64,000 nucleotides of DNA from Ancistrus triradiatus (Eukaryota > Chordata > Actinopteri > Siluriformes > Loricariidae): the NCBI GenBank assembly GCA_025084515.1, contig JAJAGP010000087.1, forward strand, positions 832,627-896,626, in the 5' to 3' direction. The translations under genes were made by a program, and so were the position numbers. Positions 52,861 through 64,000 of this stretch are shown here, piece after piece. Below the pieces are notes generated by a model. That model did not search any database. It was not told the DNA's origin and worked only from the letters and a program-made list of their open reading frames with translations. Within the stretch, counting starts at the first letter, position 1; each line of letters opens with the position of its first letter.

Positions 52861-54256
52861 ACAACATGTCAGCTTATCAACTTTCTGCTCTGTCCTCCTA
52901 AGATAAAGTCAGTGTTTGCCACAACTGATAGTTGTCCAACAGCAGTGACTGGCTTCACAGTCAGAAGAGTAAAGGCTGGTTTAGCAGTACATGAAGGATG
53001 TAATCTGTCCTAATATCCATGTTTTTGGATGTACTTTGGGTGTCCAGCTTGATCATGTGATAAATGACAACCATATCCTAACCTTAATCATAATCTTTAA
53101 ATATCTCTACAAAAGTTTTTAATGCACCTATACGATCATGTTGAGCCTTTGAAGTCTCTGCAGCCTCAAGCCTCCACTGCTGCTTTGATCAGTGAGATGA
53201 TTTTTTTTTATTACAGTATTCATTTACCTGTCATACTCTCTCATCAGCTAATAAAATTGATTGTAATTTTAGAAGTATTGGCAAGAATGGACGGGAGTGT
53301 ACAACATATTGGTGTGGCACAATCATTCAATATGTGGTTTATTTAATTCACAAGTTAAGTGTCTTTCTTTATGTACAACATGCTAGGCCTGGCAAAAAAA
53401 GTTGTTGTTGTTGTTTTTTTTTTTTTAGGCCAGCAAGCTTTTGCCGTTGTTACTGTTTTAATTTTCAATTGTTCTCAATACGTAAGGCACTATTGGAGTT
53501 TTAAGCATGTCTAAGGTCTTTATTTACTGTTATTGTTAAGCATACATGTGAATTTTGTTGCACACTAAATACCTTCCACCACAAAGATTTAATATTTGTA
53601 GTAATTGTAGCATCACTGTAAACAATATCTGCAATTAAGCCTTAATGTAGTTGGTTTTATCATTGCCACTGTTTTGTGTAAAATGAATGTCAACCTGTGT
53701 GTATTTAAGTCACACAATATTATTCCAAACATTAATCATAAATGTGATGGGGTTCTGGAATTGCACACAAGTTGTGTTAGGGGTGAGCAAATGGACATAT
53801 TTTGTATCTCATTGATTGTGAAAAAAGGAAGATCAAACTGTACATATAAATTTGGAGTTCTAGTCTGCACTTCTGGGGTTTAACTGCTAATAAAATGCAA
53901 TGGGGAAAATGTAATGGTTGTGCATGTACTGAGAGCATGAGAAAGGTGTACATACACAATACAGGTGACTGCTTCAAGATTACACTTCCCTTCGATTGTA
54001 TTAATATTCCATAATGAAATGTTTACCAAAGTGTCTACTTAAATACTATTAATTAATTTAAATGTAATTCAATATTTTAGAGAACCAAGCGATCAAATAT
54101 CATGAAACGTGATTATTTTTTATAACTGACAATTTTTATGAGTGAGACAATTTGAGAATAGTTTAAAATCAATTTAATTCAGCAGAGGGCAGTGTTGTTG
54201 CACTGGTCATTTTCAAAACCTCTATTGCTATGAGTGCAATAATCAAAGCCCAACAT
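52861..54256. other. no recognisable gene
   Basis: AT-rich intergenic DNA with a poly-T tract at 53411-53426. No supported features. Confidence 0.5.
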
Positions 54257-54257
54257 A

Positions 54258-55702
54258 CACCCCCAAATCAGAAAAAAAGTTGGGATTGTATGGAAAATGC
54301 AAATAAAAGAAAAATGCAGTGTTTGTTACATTTGCTTTGACTTTTATTTCATTGCAGACAGTATGAACCCAAGATATTCCATATCATGTCTGGTCAATTT
54401 TATAAACAGGTTGATGTTAATAAAAATGAATCCTTGCACATTCCAAAAAAGGTTGGGATGGGGCAGTTTATGGCTAGTAATTAGGTACAAAAAATTAAAT
54501 GAATTAAACAATAAATGAATTCATTTCAAATTAAATAATGTGATTTGAAGCAGGTGATGTCAACAGTGACTGTAATCATGATTTGGTACAAAAGCAGTAT
54601 CCATGAAAGGCTGAGTCTTTGAAGCGCAAAGATGGGCAGCGGACCTCCAGTTTATCAACAAATGCTTGAAAACAATACTGAAATGTTTAAAAGCAATGTT
54701 CCTCAAAGAAAGATTGGAAGGGATTTACATATTTCTCCCTCTATATCGAATAATATCATTAAACAATTCAAGGAATCTGGAGGAATTTCAGTGCATAAAG
54801 GCCTAAACTGAACTCCAGTGATTTCCGAACCCTCAGACAGCACTGCATAAAGAACTATCATTCATCAATAGCAGATAGAACCACATGGGCTAGGGATTCC
54901 TTTGGCAAACCTTTGTCAAGCACTACAACCTGACTTGCCACCTAAAATTTTACAGTGCAAAAAAGAAGCCACATGAAACCATGTCCAGAAGTGGTGTCGA
55001 CTTCCCTATGCTCAGAGGCATCTGGAATAGACCATCACACAGTAGAAACATGTATTGTTGTCTGACGAATCAATATTCCAGGTCTCTTTTGGCAGAAATA
55101 GATGTCATGTGCTCTGAACCGAAAATAACCATCCAGACTATTATCAGTCCAAAAGCCAGGGTCTGTCATTCTTTGGGATTGGGTCAGTGCCCTTGGCAAA
55201 GGTCATTTACACTTCTGTGATGGCATCACTAATGCAGAAAGGTACACTGGGATTTTAGAGCAACATTTGCTGCCTTCAAGACAACATATTTTCCAGGGAT
55301 ATCCATGCATTTATCAACAAGACAACACAAAACAAGTCAAATCAGAAATGTTTAGGACTGAAATATGTAAATTCCTTCCATTCTTTCTATGAAGAACACT
55401 GTTTATAATTTTCTAACTTTCTAATTTTCTCATGCATTTGTTCAGAAACTGGAGATCCTCTGCCCCTCTTTGCTCCTCAAAGACTTTTGTGGATTATCTG
55501 GATTACTAACCCTAAATTGCCCCCATCCCAACTTTTTTTTTGAAAGTGTTGTTTATTAACAAAAGAAACTAAGTTGATCAGATTAAACATGAAATGTCTT
55601 GGGTTCATATAATGCAATAAAAGTTAAAGTAAATATAAGGAATACTGATGTTTTTTTTTCCCAAGTTTCCATATTGTCTCAACTTTTTCTGATTTGGACT
55701 TG
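54258..55702 (+). mobile_element. Tc1-type transposon, degraded (family E)
   Basis: The left end after TA reads CACCCCCAAATCAGAAAAAA; the right end reads AACTTTTTCTGATTTGGACT, inverted and similar. A second internal copy of the GTTGGGA word pair occurs on both sides (AAAAAAGGTTGGGATGGGGC; CCCCATCCCAACTTTTTTTT). Length about 1445 bp. Right flank TA is mutated. Confidence 0.82.
54630..55345 (+). pseudogene. Tc1 transposase, shredded (family E)
   Basis: Plus-strand pieces in several frames: MGSGPPVYQQMLENNTEMFK, NVPQRKIGRDLHISPSI and IKQFKESGGISVHKG (helix-turn-helix part). Then CCLTNQYSRSLLAEI overlaps the first Asp region (…SDESIFQVSF in the neighbouring frame), with HGSVSALGKGHLHFCDGIT-like and HLLPSRQHIFQGYPCIYQQD (second Asp). 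The Glu block and C-terminus are deleted after about 55345. Confidence 0.78.
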
Positions 55703-56245
55703 CAGATACGATAAAGCTTCATATACAGCGTGCCAACTCAAGTATGCATGTTGAAATTAAAATCTACATACAGCATTTATTATTTAGTAGAAGGTTGCTG
55801 CTAATTTAGCACACTCTGTACTTCTGACTGCTACTTGGACTTAACTGCTGAGCGGTTTGCATATTGCACCAATAAATAATGAAAGTGTGAGGGTCCAGGC
55901 AGTGTCAGCGGAAGCAGAAGGAGTGCTGATAAGCTCAGCTAAAGTACAAAGCAGATAAATAATGGCAGCTCTCAAGTTCTTACTATAAACATGATTATTG
56001 GGCTCAGACATCACTACTATGGCTCTTTATTTTAGATATCTGTCATATTTTAGTTAGCCTGTCAAGTCATTTTGAAAAACAACATTCACAGAGTGTTGTA
56101 GTGCATAATGTTTTTAAAATGTATTTTCAACCCAACAGCAGGCCATAAGATACTCTCTGTGAACCCCCAAAATTCATTGTATGATGTATGCAGGTAGGAT
56201 TTCCAATGCTGATGTCAAAATGCATGCATCTACCATTTGAATGAT
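55703..56245. other. no recognisable gene
   Basis: Intergenic AT-rich DNA, no supported features. Confidence 0.5.
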
Positions 56246-56543
56246 CATTCATTCATTCATTCATTCACTTTCTTACCCACTTAGCAGGTGCCTAGCCAGT
56301 GGCATAGGGCGCAAGGCAATAACAACCCTAGACACGGCGCCAATCCATTGTAGGGCACACATATTGACACATTAGAGGGACTTTAGAGACACCAATTAAC
56401 CTAACATGCTTGTCTTTGGACTGTGAGAGGAAGCAGGAAGTACCCGGAGTAAACCCACATGGATATGGGGAGGACATATAGACTCCATCTGGGGATTGAA
56501 CCCAGGACCTTCTCGCTGGTACCCACGGTGCCACCATGCGGCC
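56246..56543 (-). repeat. DANA/Mermaid-like SINE
   Basis: Reverse orientation: tail CATTCATTCATTCATTCATT at the left, body with AACATGCTTGTCTTTGGACT and CCCGGAGTAAACCCACATGG, head GTGCCACCATGCGGCC at the right. Same family as 3325 and 7449. Confidence 0.88.
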
Positions 56544-57285
56544 TTCATTTGAAAGATACTACACAAATTTCATTACATGTGAGGTGAATATCTAGGCAAG
56601 GAACTGGAAATCTGGACCAATGTGCTGTGGACATATGGGACAAAAATCGAGTTGTTTGGGTTGTTAGAGTTGTTAAAACCAAAGACCAAATCAGAAGAAT
56701 CTCATACCAACTGTAAAGAAAGTTTGTGGAAATATGGCTGCTTTGCTGCCTCAGGACCAGGTAATTTGCAATTGTAGAATTTACTATGAAATTCACTATC
56801 AAATCAGAAAGTGTTTGAGGACAATATGAGGCCATCTGTCAAAAAATTTAAGATGAAGAAGTTGGCCCTCCATATGATAATGAGCACAAACATGCCAGAG
56901 GAAGCAATACCAGTTACCGAAGCCAGGGGTACCTACTTTTTAAAACGTCTCAGTTAATCTTTTTAAAATAAATGATTGCCAAGTCTAATTACCATTTTGT
57001 TTCAATTTATACACACTATTTAATAAGAATGACGTTTTGATGATACTGGAAGTAAGTTTTTTCTTCTGACTCTTGCATACAGACCGTGTTTATGAAAACA
57101 AGGCTTCACGGTGGGCTGCTGTTCCACTAGTCCACCAATCAAACTTCCTGCAAGTCCTTGAAAGTGCTGTGAGGGTTGTGCTTTGCATGCTGGACCAGAA
57201 TATAAGCAGTTCTGTCAGAGAGCTTTCTCGATCGTTTAGATCTTGTCTTGGCTTGAACAGTTCAGTTAAACTTCCATGTTGTATT

Positions 57286-57358
<73 letters not shown>

Positions 57359-58260
57359 CCGCCATTAGTGTATATGACATTGATCAAGCTATGTTATTAC
57401 AGACTTTTTTAAACAAATATTTACAGATTGTTTCAAAAATAGATACAAATTTATGGCGGGTCAGGTGTAAGCAACCTAAAAAAAATTATAATTCCTACTT
57501 AAAACTGTTTTACTCTTACACATGTTCTTTGCATTTCCATTTCCATTTAAAATATGGTAATGTAATATGCAAGCAGTCAGACTGTCAAGAATCCTTTTAG
57601 ATATATTCCTTTCACCTTAACTGGCTTTACAGGCCAAACAATGTTCAATTGCAGCCTGCACAGTACATATGGCATAACACAGCAGTTATGATATATTGCT
57701 TCCTTCCCCCTCTTTCTCTTTTCACCCTGTCATTTACTCTCAGATCCATATCACACTGCCACAGTCCTGACATACGATAAACCAACAGTGAATCCTGTCA
57801 AAATATACTGTAATAGAGGTGCACAGTGACCACCTACTATTTCGACATCCTTGAGTCTTAAAATAGTTTCCCCATTTTACTTCTCCAAAAGATTTCATAA
57901 AACGTTAGTGATAAAGAAAACAGCTATGAGAGTAAACGAAGTAATTTACTATGCTCTTTAGAGTTTAAAAACTTCAAAAGTACAATTCATTCTGTGTCAT
58001 TTATGAGAGAAAGAGCTACTGCTACCTATAATATTCACATACTTAAGTTTATAGTTACAAATATCTTTTATTGTTTTATCCATACTTTTGTTTAGACTTT
58101 CTAGTTAGTTAGCACATTCACTAAGCAGGCTGGATTGATAGAAATGGCCTGGGACCCATTGATTTCACTTGGGAGTTGTGATTATTGTAGTGTTTAAATT
58201 AATCATGATTCAGTGACTAAAAATGAATATCTTTAAACAAAATGACATCAGATGGTCTAC
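56544..58260. other. no recognisable gene; contains long (TA)n
   Basis: Apart from the (TA)n array at 57289-57354 I see nothing. A 175-codon frame at 57073-57600 reads straight through that array and is not credible. Confidence 0.5.
57289..57354. repeat. (TA)n microsatellite
   Basis: About 32 uninterrupted units. Confidence 0.96.
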
Positions 58261-58269
58261 TGAAGCTGT

Positions 58270-59000
58270 CATGCTGGCACTCAAGGGTGCAAGAAAGAGT
58301 GGGAGGCAAATGTAAATGCAAGTGAGGAAGGTTTATTTACATAAATTGACATAGTGAATCAGGGAATTACAGAATACTAGGACTGAATGCACACAGGAGC
58401 TAACAGCTAAATCTAACAACAGACATTCACCTGAATGACTAGGTAAACCGGAGGCAAGCATAACCACTGCAACAAAACTTTAGCTAAGAAAACAGCTAAA
58501 GCACATAACACAGGAATAAACGAGGCTGATTCTAAAGATTAGGAACACAGAAGAATCTGGACAGAAGCTTAATAAATACACAAAAACTACAGGTGAATGC
58601 TAATAAGCTAACACACACGGACACAAGGGGAAATTAATACACAGTGAGACTGGATACTAATGCTAAAGGTAATTAGAAACATTAGGTAATTAGAAACTCA
58701 TTAGAAACTAAAGGTAATTAGATAAAAGCACAAAATATACAATTCAGGAGTTAAAAGGCTGAAGAAGAAAGAGAAGATACAAAGCTAAATAAGCTAATGA
58801 ACGCACAGAAGATAATAATATAATATTAGATGCTAAAAACACACAAATCATACCATGCTTAATGACGCAAGCTAAGGAACACAGATGATACAGAGCTTAA
58901 TTCTGCACACTAAAGACTATGCAGAAGATATCAAGCTTAATGCTACATGGTAACGAACACACCAAAGATGCAAGCATGCAAGGCAAACAAGGCACTTAGA
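58270..59000. repeat. Unassigned A-rich interspersed repeat
   Basis: An A-rich stretch with many recurrences of AGCTAA, GGTAATTAG and ACACAG words (e.g. AAAGGTAATTAGAAACATTA, TTAGAAACTAAAGGTAATTA), low in T on the plus strand. It resembles sequence seen in fish LTR elements but I cannot find LTR ends. Confidence 0.35.
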
Positions 59001-59424
59001 GGAACCATGGAAGAAAGAAAGAGTGATAAGAGAAACAAATGAGTGAAAAAATGTGACCCAACACCAAACAAAGGAAACCAGGTCTCACATAAAACAGGTG
59101 GAAGTCACATGAAATGCTGGAAACCATGCAAGACTTTTGTAGAAAGCGGCTATGCAGAATGGCATGTTCTCTACCAGACGCCGCCATACCGGCAGAAAAA
59201 TATACATTTGTTTATCAATTTCATAAAATAATAGCAAGTATTTGATATTTTTTTGTTCAGCTTCATTACTATTTCAAGGGAAACTGACCAGTGTATTACT
59301 GTTGCTAAATAATGCTATTCCTACAGCTAATCCTAACCTTAACTTAAAAAGCTGTACATCTTGAGATTCTGTCAGTTTTGGGCACACTACTATCAGGACA
59401 TTTGGTCCCATAGATATCAACATG

Positions 59425-59425
<1 letters not shown>
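59001..59425. other. no recognisable gene
   Basis: Intergenic; nothing supported. Confidence 0.4.

Positions 59426-59481
<56 letters not shown>
59426..59481. repeat. (CA)n microsatellite
   Basis: About 28 CA units. Confidence 0.96.
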
Positions 59482-59483
<2 letters not shown>

Positions 59484-60150
59484 TTCTGTGTCAGTACCCA
59501 TTCAAGATCATTTAAAAGGGTGTGAACTGTATTATTTGCAATGAATCAACAGAATTCACTATTACCTTCAGAAAAAGGCCTTTTCCTCCCAGAGCCCATT
59601 AGAAAAATGGGATTAAGACCAATTTCAGATGTATTTACAGCCCAGTGAAGAGGGTCAACCAGAGTGAGAGTGGTTTTATGGCATCATCTTTCGTTCCATA
59701 GATTATCACCACTCTGTGAAGAGCTTCTACATAGCAAGCAAGAGTTCATTACTGTATGCAACAGAAATCAGTCTATCTATCCAGACAGTACTGAAGCACA
59801 GAGATGATCGATAGCAGTTTATTGACACTACAAATGCAACAGAACCATTTTATCGAATGCATATACTCCCCGAAGACATAATATTTTACACTTCCGTCAT
59901 TTAATCCTTACAGTGTTTATAAGGGCACAATAAAAAAATCATTACCATAAAATATGCAAAAGACAGTAGAAATTTAACTTCTCATGAGTGTGAAATATTT
60001 TCATTTTTCTTATTAAAAGAAAAGGTACTACTGAGCAAAGGCATTTCACTTTTTAAAAATAAGAGCATTTTCTTTATAGGACTTTGTTATTTTTTGTCTT
60101 TATTATCCTTCCTTCCTTCCATCCTTTCCTTTCCAGCTTTCTTTCTTTGT
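59482..60150. other. no recognisable gene
   Basis: Intergenic; nothing supported. Confidence 0.4.
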
Positions 60151-60359
60151 CTGTCTGTGTGTGTGTGGGTGTGTGTGAACGTGAGACAGACAGACAGACA
60201 GACAGACAGAGACGCTTATATATCATTGTGACAACAAAATGTCCCCACAAGGATAGAAAGATCCAACATTTTTGTACACTGGGGGGACATTTTGCTAGTT
60301 AATCAATTAATTAATTAGCTATGTCAGTTGAAAGTCCCCACAATGATTGAAAGACAAGC

Positions 60360-60433
<74 letters not shown>
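60151..60433. repeat. Cluster of simple repeats: (TG)n, (GACA)n, long (TG)n
   Basis: (TG)n at 60155-60178, (GACA)n at 60185-60210 and a pure (TG)n of about 36 units at 60361-60433. Between them TGTCCCCACAAGGATAGAAA and an inverted GGGGACATTTTG form a small unit often seen beside fish microsatellites. Confidence 0.9.
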
Positions 60434-60435
<2 letters not shown>

Positions 60436-62340
60436 GTCTGGCAGGTGAAATCTAATTGGTATGCCTAATTAGAGTCTTCAGATCATCAAGTTTACTACTG
60501 CCTGCCTAGAAGACTTATAGCCTGTTAACTTGTGGGGGGACCAATCCTTTTATAAAAGTTTTGGACCCCACTTTACATCTGACTTTGTCTTTATATTGTT
60601 TGGTCATCAGTTGACTCAGGTTAATTTTGTATGGTTACACATCTGCTTTGTTTAGTGTATGTACCAGTTGTAAACTATGAGTAGCTGGTGCTGTATTTTT
60701 TCTTCTGTGTCATCCTAGTTTATTTACCTAAAAATAAACTGACCTTAGTTCCTTTTGGACCTCTGTCTGTTAGATTTGATCTCAGTCCAGTCTGTGTAGA
60801 TTTGTATGTATTTTAATTCCATTTCAGTTGTTTAATATGCATCCCTTCTATTTATTGCACTCGGTCCATTCTTCCTTGAGTCACCTAATACATTATTACC
60901 GGTATGCTCTCTCACTTGACTTTAACTGGTAGCTAACGTGGGGGCTTGTCCTGGATTTAGTCTGCTCTCTGGCTATTTTATAACAGGTGTGATGAGTAAA
61001 ACTGTACATACTGCATAACTTTCAGAGTTGTTGCCCCTTTTCCTGTGGTTTGGATAATTTGTCATCTTGATCCAGACTTGTTAATTTCCAAATCATGGAC
61101 CGTTGGTTGAAATTTATATACAAGCTATTTGGATCATAGTGCTTGAGGCTGAGATTCTGTTTTTGGGAACTATATTTGGAGGCATTTGTGATTTCCCAGT
61201 TACCACAGCCTTCCAACCATGGCTTGTGAAATTAAGTAATGTTTAATTAACTTGTGTGCCAGCTTGTGTTTTCCTTAAACTCCTGTAACTGCCCAACTTT
61301 AGTTTTTAATTTTTTGATAAAAACAAATTGGAGAGTAAACGACATTGGAGATAAACTACAGATAAATTAGAGATAAACAAAACTGAGTGGGTAATCACTC
61401 CTTATGTTTAGCTAATAGCTTACAGTATGATACTGTTGAGACTGTAATTTTGCATGCATATTGCCAAAGCAATTACACAGGCCAAACTATCCTACAAGCT
61501 CACAAGATCGGTGTTTTTACAGATTAGTTTACCTAGTACTGCCTCTCTTAGGACAGTGTTTTTAAGTAATGTAAGGGAATTAATATGGTCTGATCTTGCT
61601 ACTGGAGTTTTAGACCTTCTGTTTGCCAAGCCTTGCTTATAAAAAGTCACCTTTACAATGGGAATGACATAGTTGCTGATAAGGTGATGCCTGATTTCAA
61701 GATTTTTATGAGCCTGCTGTATCTCTCGCATCCAGTGATCTGTCCCTCAGCCTTCCCAATGTATCAACTGCAGGTGTTTCGACACATATTTAAGTCTCAT
61801 AAGTCAGAGGAGGTGATTAATCTCATTGAATCCTTTCTTGCCACAGATGAAGAATGTGATACAATGCATTCCATCAACCATACTAGAAATTTCCTTGAAT
61901 CTTAAGGAATATCTAGCAAGTAAGACTATTTGTTGTGAAGCAGATGCATTTGCAGGTACATGCAAGCAAGCTATAAATACTTAGAAGGATCCATTATTTT
62001 TTTTTTTCTGTTTGTTGACAGAAAAAATATCTGGTATAGAAATCTTCACTGATAATGTGGTTCTCATTCGCAAGTAGTCTTTTTATATTAACAAGCTGAA
62101 CAGTGTATAACAAATTGTGATACTTTCAGTATGTGTCACATGCTCATCAATGGTCAATAGGTTTAAGATTTATAGCTATATTCTTAAACATTTATGTGGG
62201 TTTCACCAGCTGTTAAAATAAGCCATCATTTTTCACTCCCATAAAATGAGTATTGTTTAGATATTTACAGGGACAGGATTGAGGGTCTGGCCTTTGTCTT
62301 GTTTGGGTATTATTGGTATTTAGTTCAACCTAATTTGTCT
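60434..62340. other. no recognisable gene
   Basis: AT-rich intergenic DNA. Frames at 61454-61905 have no recognisable motif. Confidence 0.5.
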
Positions 62341-62341
62341 T

Positions 62342-63614
62342 TTGTCACGTAGCAGAGGGCCTCAAATTTTATATGACATCAATAAAAAGGCAACAGTAAC
62401 TCAAATAACCACTCGTGACAACAATGGTATGCAGAAGAGCATCTCCAAATGCACATCATGTCAATCCTTGAAGCAGATGGGTTACTGCAGAAGAACTCTA
62501 CAATGGGTGCCACTCATGTTACAAATCACACAGGCTTGCCTAAATTGGACTATAGGAGATTGGAGAAGTGTTGCCTGGTCTGATGAGTCTCAATTTCTGC
62601 TGTAATATTTGAATGGTTGGGTCAGAATTTGGCATAAACAACATGACAGCATGGATCCATCCTGCTGGATGATGGTGGTGGTGTAATGCTGTGGGGGATA
62701 TTTTTTGCCACAATTTGGGCCCCTTAGAACAAATTGAGCATGACCACAGTGTACCCATACAATACATACCATGTTACAAAGCTCAAATCATCTGAAACTG
62801 GTTTCTTGAACATGACAATTGCTGGGTTTCCATCCAAACGTTACGCATTTATGAAATTTTGGCAGAAAAAAGTCTAATTAAGTCATGTTTCCATTAACTA
62901 CAGTCATGCAAAGAAATTTCAGATGACATAGGCTAACACGATTAAGGATGGCATCGAAACAAACAAGAATGGAGGAATTTATTTTAGTGGAATAATCTTT
63001 ACAGCCATTTACAATCCTATTATGGCTTTTAATACCAGGCAGGACGAGCTGTAGCCCAGCTAATGAGTGCTGAAATGTGTGTGCGTTGGTTCGCCAGGCA
63101 GCGTACATGACACGGCTGTCTTTAAAACATCCCACCTCTTCATTCATTCATTCAATCACTTATCCATGTAATCAGGTATACATTATAAATTTATTTATTT
63201 ATTTTATAATAAAAAACAGTCATGTTCACATTCAGTCAGGTCGACTATTACTAAAGGTCACAAAACCAATTTTGTTTTTGGTCTGATCAGGTGGAACGAA
63301 ATCATGTGACTTCATCCATCAATCACAGCTATATATGTCCTTTTATATATGTTTATTCAAAAACTACTTTTAATTGCCTTTTTGCGCATTTCAGCTTTTA
63401 CGATATTCTAACTTTTCCACCTTATCCTTTGGAATGTGGTGGAATAGGAGATTTGCATCATGAATATTCATTCAGCCGACTGGACCAACTGTGTGATGCT
63501 ATCATGTCAATATGGACCAAAATCTCTGAGGAATGTTTCCAGAAATTTGTGGTATCTATACAACAAAGAATTAATTTGGTTATGCAGGCAAAAGGTGGTC
63601 CAGTCCAGTACTAG
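62342..63614 (+). pseudogene. Tc1 transposase split by a MITE (family F)
   Basis: The upstream part encodes RGPQILYDINKKATVTQITT, then DWRSVAWSDESQFLL (first Asp), and in shifted frames QHDSMDPSCWMMVVV and CCGGYFLPQFGPLRT-like remains of the VMVWG region. The downstream part (63420-63614) gives RLDQLCDAIMSIWTKISEEC and AKGGPVQY, the usual C-terminus. The second Asp and Glu blocks are absent, lost where the MITE now lies. Confidence 0.82.
62823..63417. mobile_element. MITE-like insertion inside the Tc1 transposase
   Basis: Starts GCTGGGTTTCCATCCAAACG, a well-known start of a fish non-autonomous repeat rich in ATGCG/AAATT words, and carries TTTTTGCGCATTTC near the far side. No clear inverted right terminus; the element may be truncated or composite. 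Confidence 0.55.
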
Positions 63615-63779
63615 CAAGGTGTACCAAATGAAGTAGCTAGTGAGCTAGTTTTGTTTATATATTTATCCATTTTATCTTACAACTTTCAAACAGAAAACAA
63701 AAAATGCAAAAGCTATGATAATGTATGAAAAATGAAAAAACAAAATTAACCTGGTTGAAAAGGTGAACAACACTCTGAT

Positions 63780-64000
63780 TTAACAGTCCAGAGAGTCAGG
63801 TTTTGCTTTAATTACAGCCATTAGTCTGTTTGGATATGCTTTCATCACTTTTATACACCTAGATTGAGGAATATTTGCCATCTTTCCTGACAGAATTGTC
63901 CAAGGTCAGTCATATTCATGGTGAGTGTCAATGGATTACTTTCTTTAAGCCCATTCACAGATTTTCTATAGCATTTAGGTAAGTACTCTAGGTAAGCCAC
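63780..64000 (-). mobile_element. Tc1-type transposon fragment, cut by window edge
   Basis: TCAGGTTTTGCTTTAATTAC, AGCCATTAGTCTGTTTGGAT and TTGAGGAATATTTGCCATCT, then CAGATTTTCTATAGCATTTA near the end, correspond to the minus-strand C-terminal half of a Tc1-type transposase (block before the SPDLNPIEN motif). It continues beyond the window. Confidence 0.6.

Larger units (their letters stand above)
62342..63646 (+). mobile_element. Tc1 family F copy, interrupted
   Basis: Right end AGGTGTACCAAATGAAGTAG, CTAGTGAGCTA, a degenerate inverse of the left end at 4019. No left terminus is found; similarity starts near 62342 within transposase. A foreign 595-bp block lies at 62823-63417. Confidence 0.78.

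Noticed and set aside
57073..57600. 175-codon plus-strand frame
   Set aside because: It runs through a (TA)n microsatellite giving an alternating Tyr-Ile tract. No domain, no exon context.
59274..59477. Minus-strand frame with a Val-Cys repeat
   Set aside because: Translation of the (CA)n microsatellite.
1..64000. CRISPR array, operon, riboswitch or other prokaryotic system
   Set aside because: The window is vertebrate DNA with spliced exons, SINEs and Tc1 elements; repeats seen are minisatellites or microsatellites without spacer structure.

Overview
This window is animal, almost certainly teleost (ray-finned) fish, nuclear DNA. It is AT-rich and gene-poor, with GT-AG introns, long dinucleotide microsatellites and a dense load of decayed transposons of the kinds common in fish: many Tc1/mariner families with TA target sites, hAT and Harbinger MITEs, DANA/Mermaid-like and tRNA-derived SINEs, L2/CR1-type LINEs and Ty3/gypsy remnants. 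The order of fish cannot be fixed from the sequence alone.

One host gene is clear: ap1ar (gadkin / gamma-BAR, AP-1 complex-associated regulatory protein), plus strand, ten coding exons between 37795 and 51264. The spliced coding length is 879 nt (292 codons plus stop) and every splice phase closes. It has the N-terminal MGNCC lipidation motif, a charged coiled-coil middle and two LEWE tryptophan-acidic motifs. A polyadenylation signal lies at 51591.

Layout. 1-11.5 kb: Tc1 copies, a hAT MITE with a perfect 8-bp target duplication, two SINEs, a LINE fragment, and about 3 kb with nothing recognisable. 11.57-17.75 kb: retroelement cluster. A minus-strand LTR element carries a gag-like stub and a 334-codon minisatellite-rich frame but no visible pol. 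A diverged second copy sits between the gag-like and integrase-like remains of a plus-strand gypsy element. 18.9-23.1 kb: a minus-strand L2-type LINE with a zinc-finger/SGNH-esterase ORF1 and RT. 23.1-34 kb: four Tc1 elements (one internally inverted), a truncated L2 tail, a possible MITE and microsatellites. 37.5-51.6 kb: ap1ar, whose introns hold SINEs, hAT-like pieces, Tc1 copies, a Harbinger derivative, and a LINE interrupted by a Tc1. 51.7-64 kb: more Tc1 remnants, a SINE, long (TA)n, (CA)n and (TG)n arrays, and a Tc1 transposase split by a MITE.

Apart from ap1ar, every protein-like frame I could recognise belongs to a mobile element, and nearly all are broken. The most unusual item is the pair of LTR elements whose internal region is a stack of 30-bp and 27-bp in-frame minisatellites.
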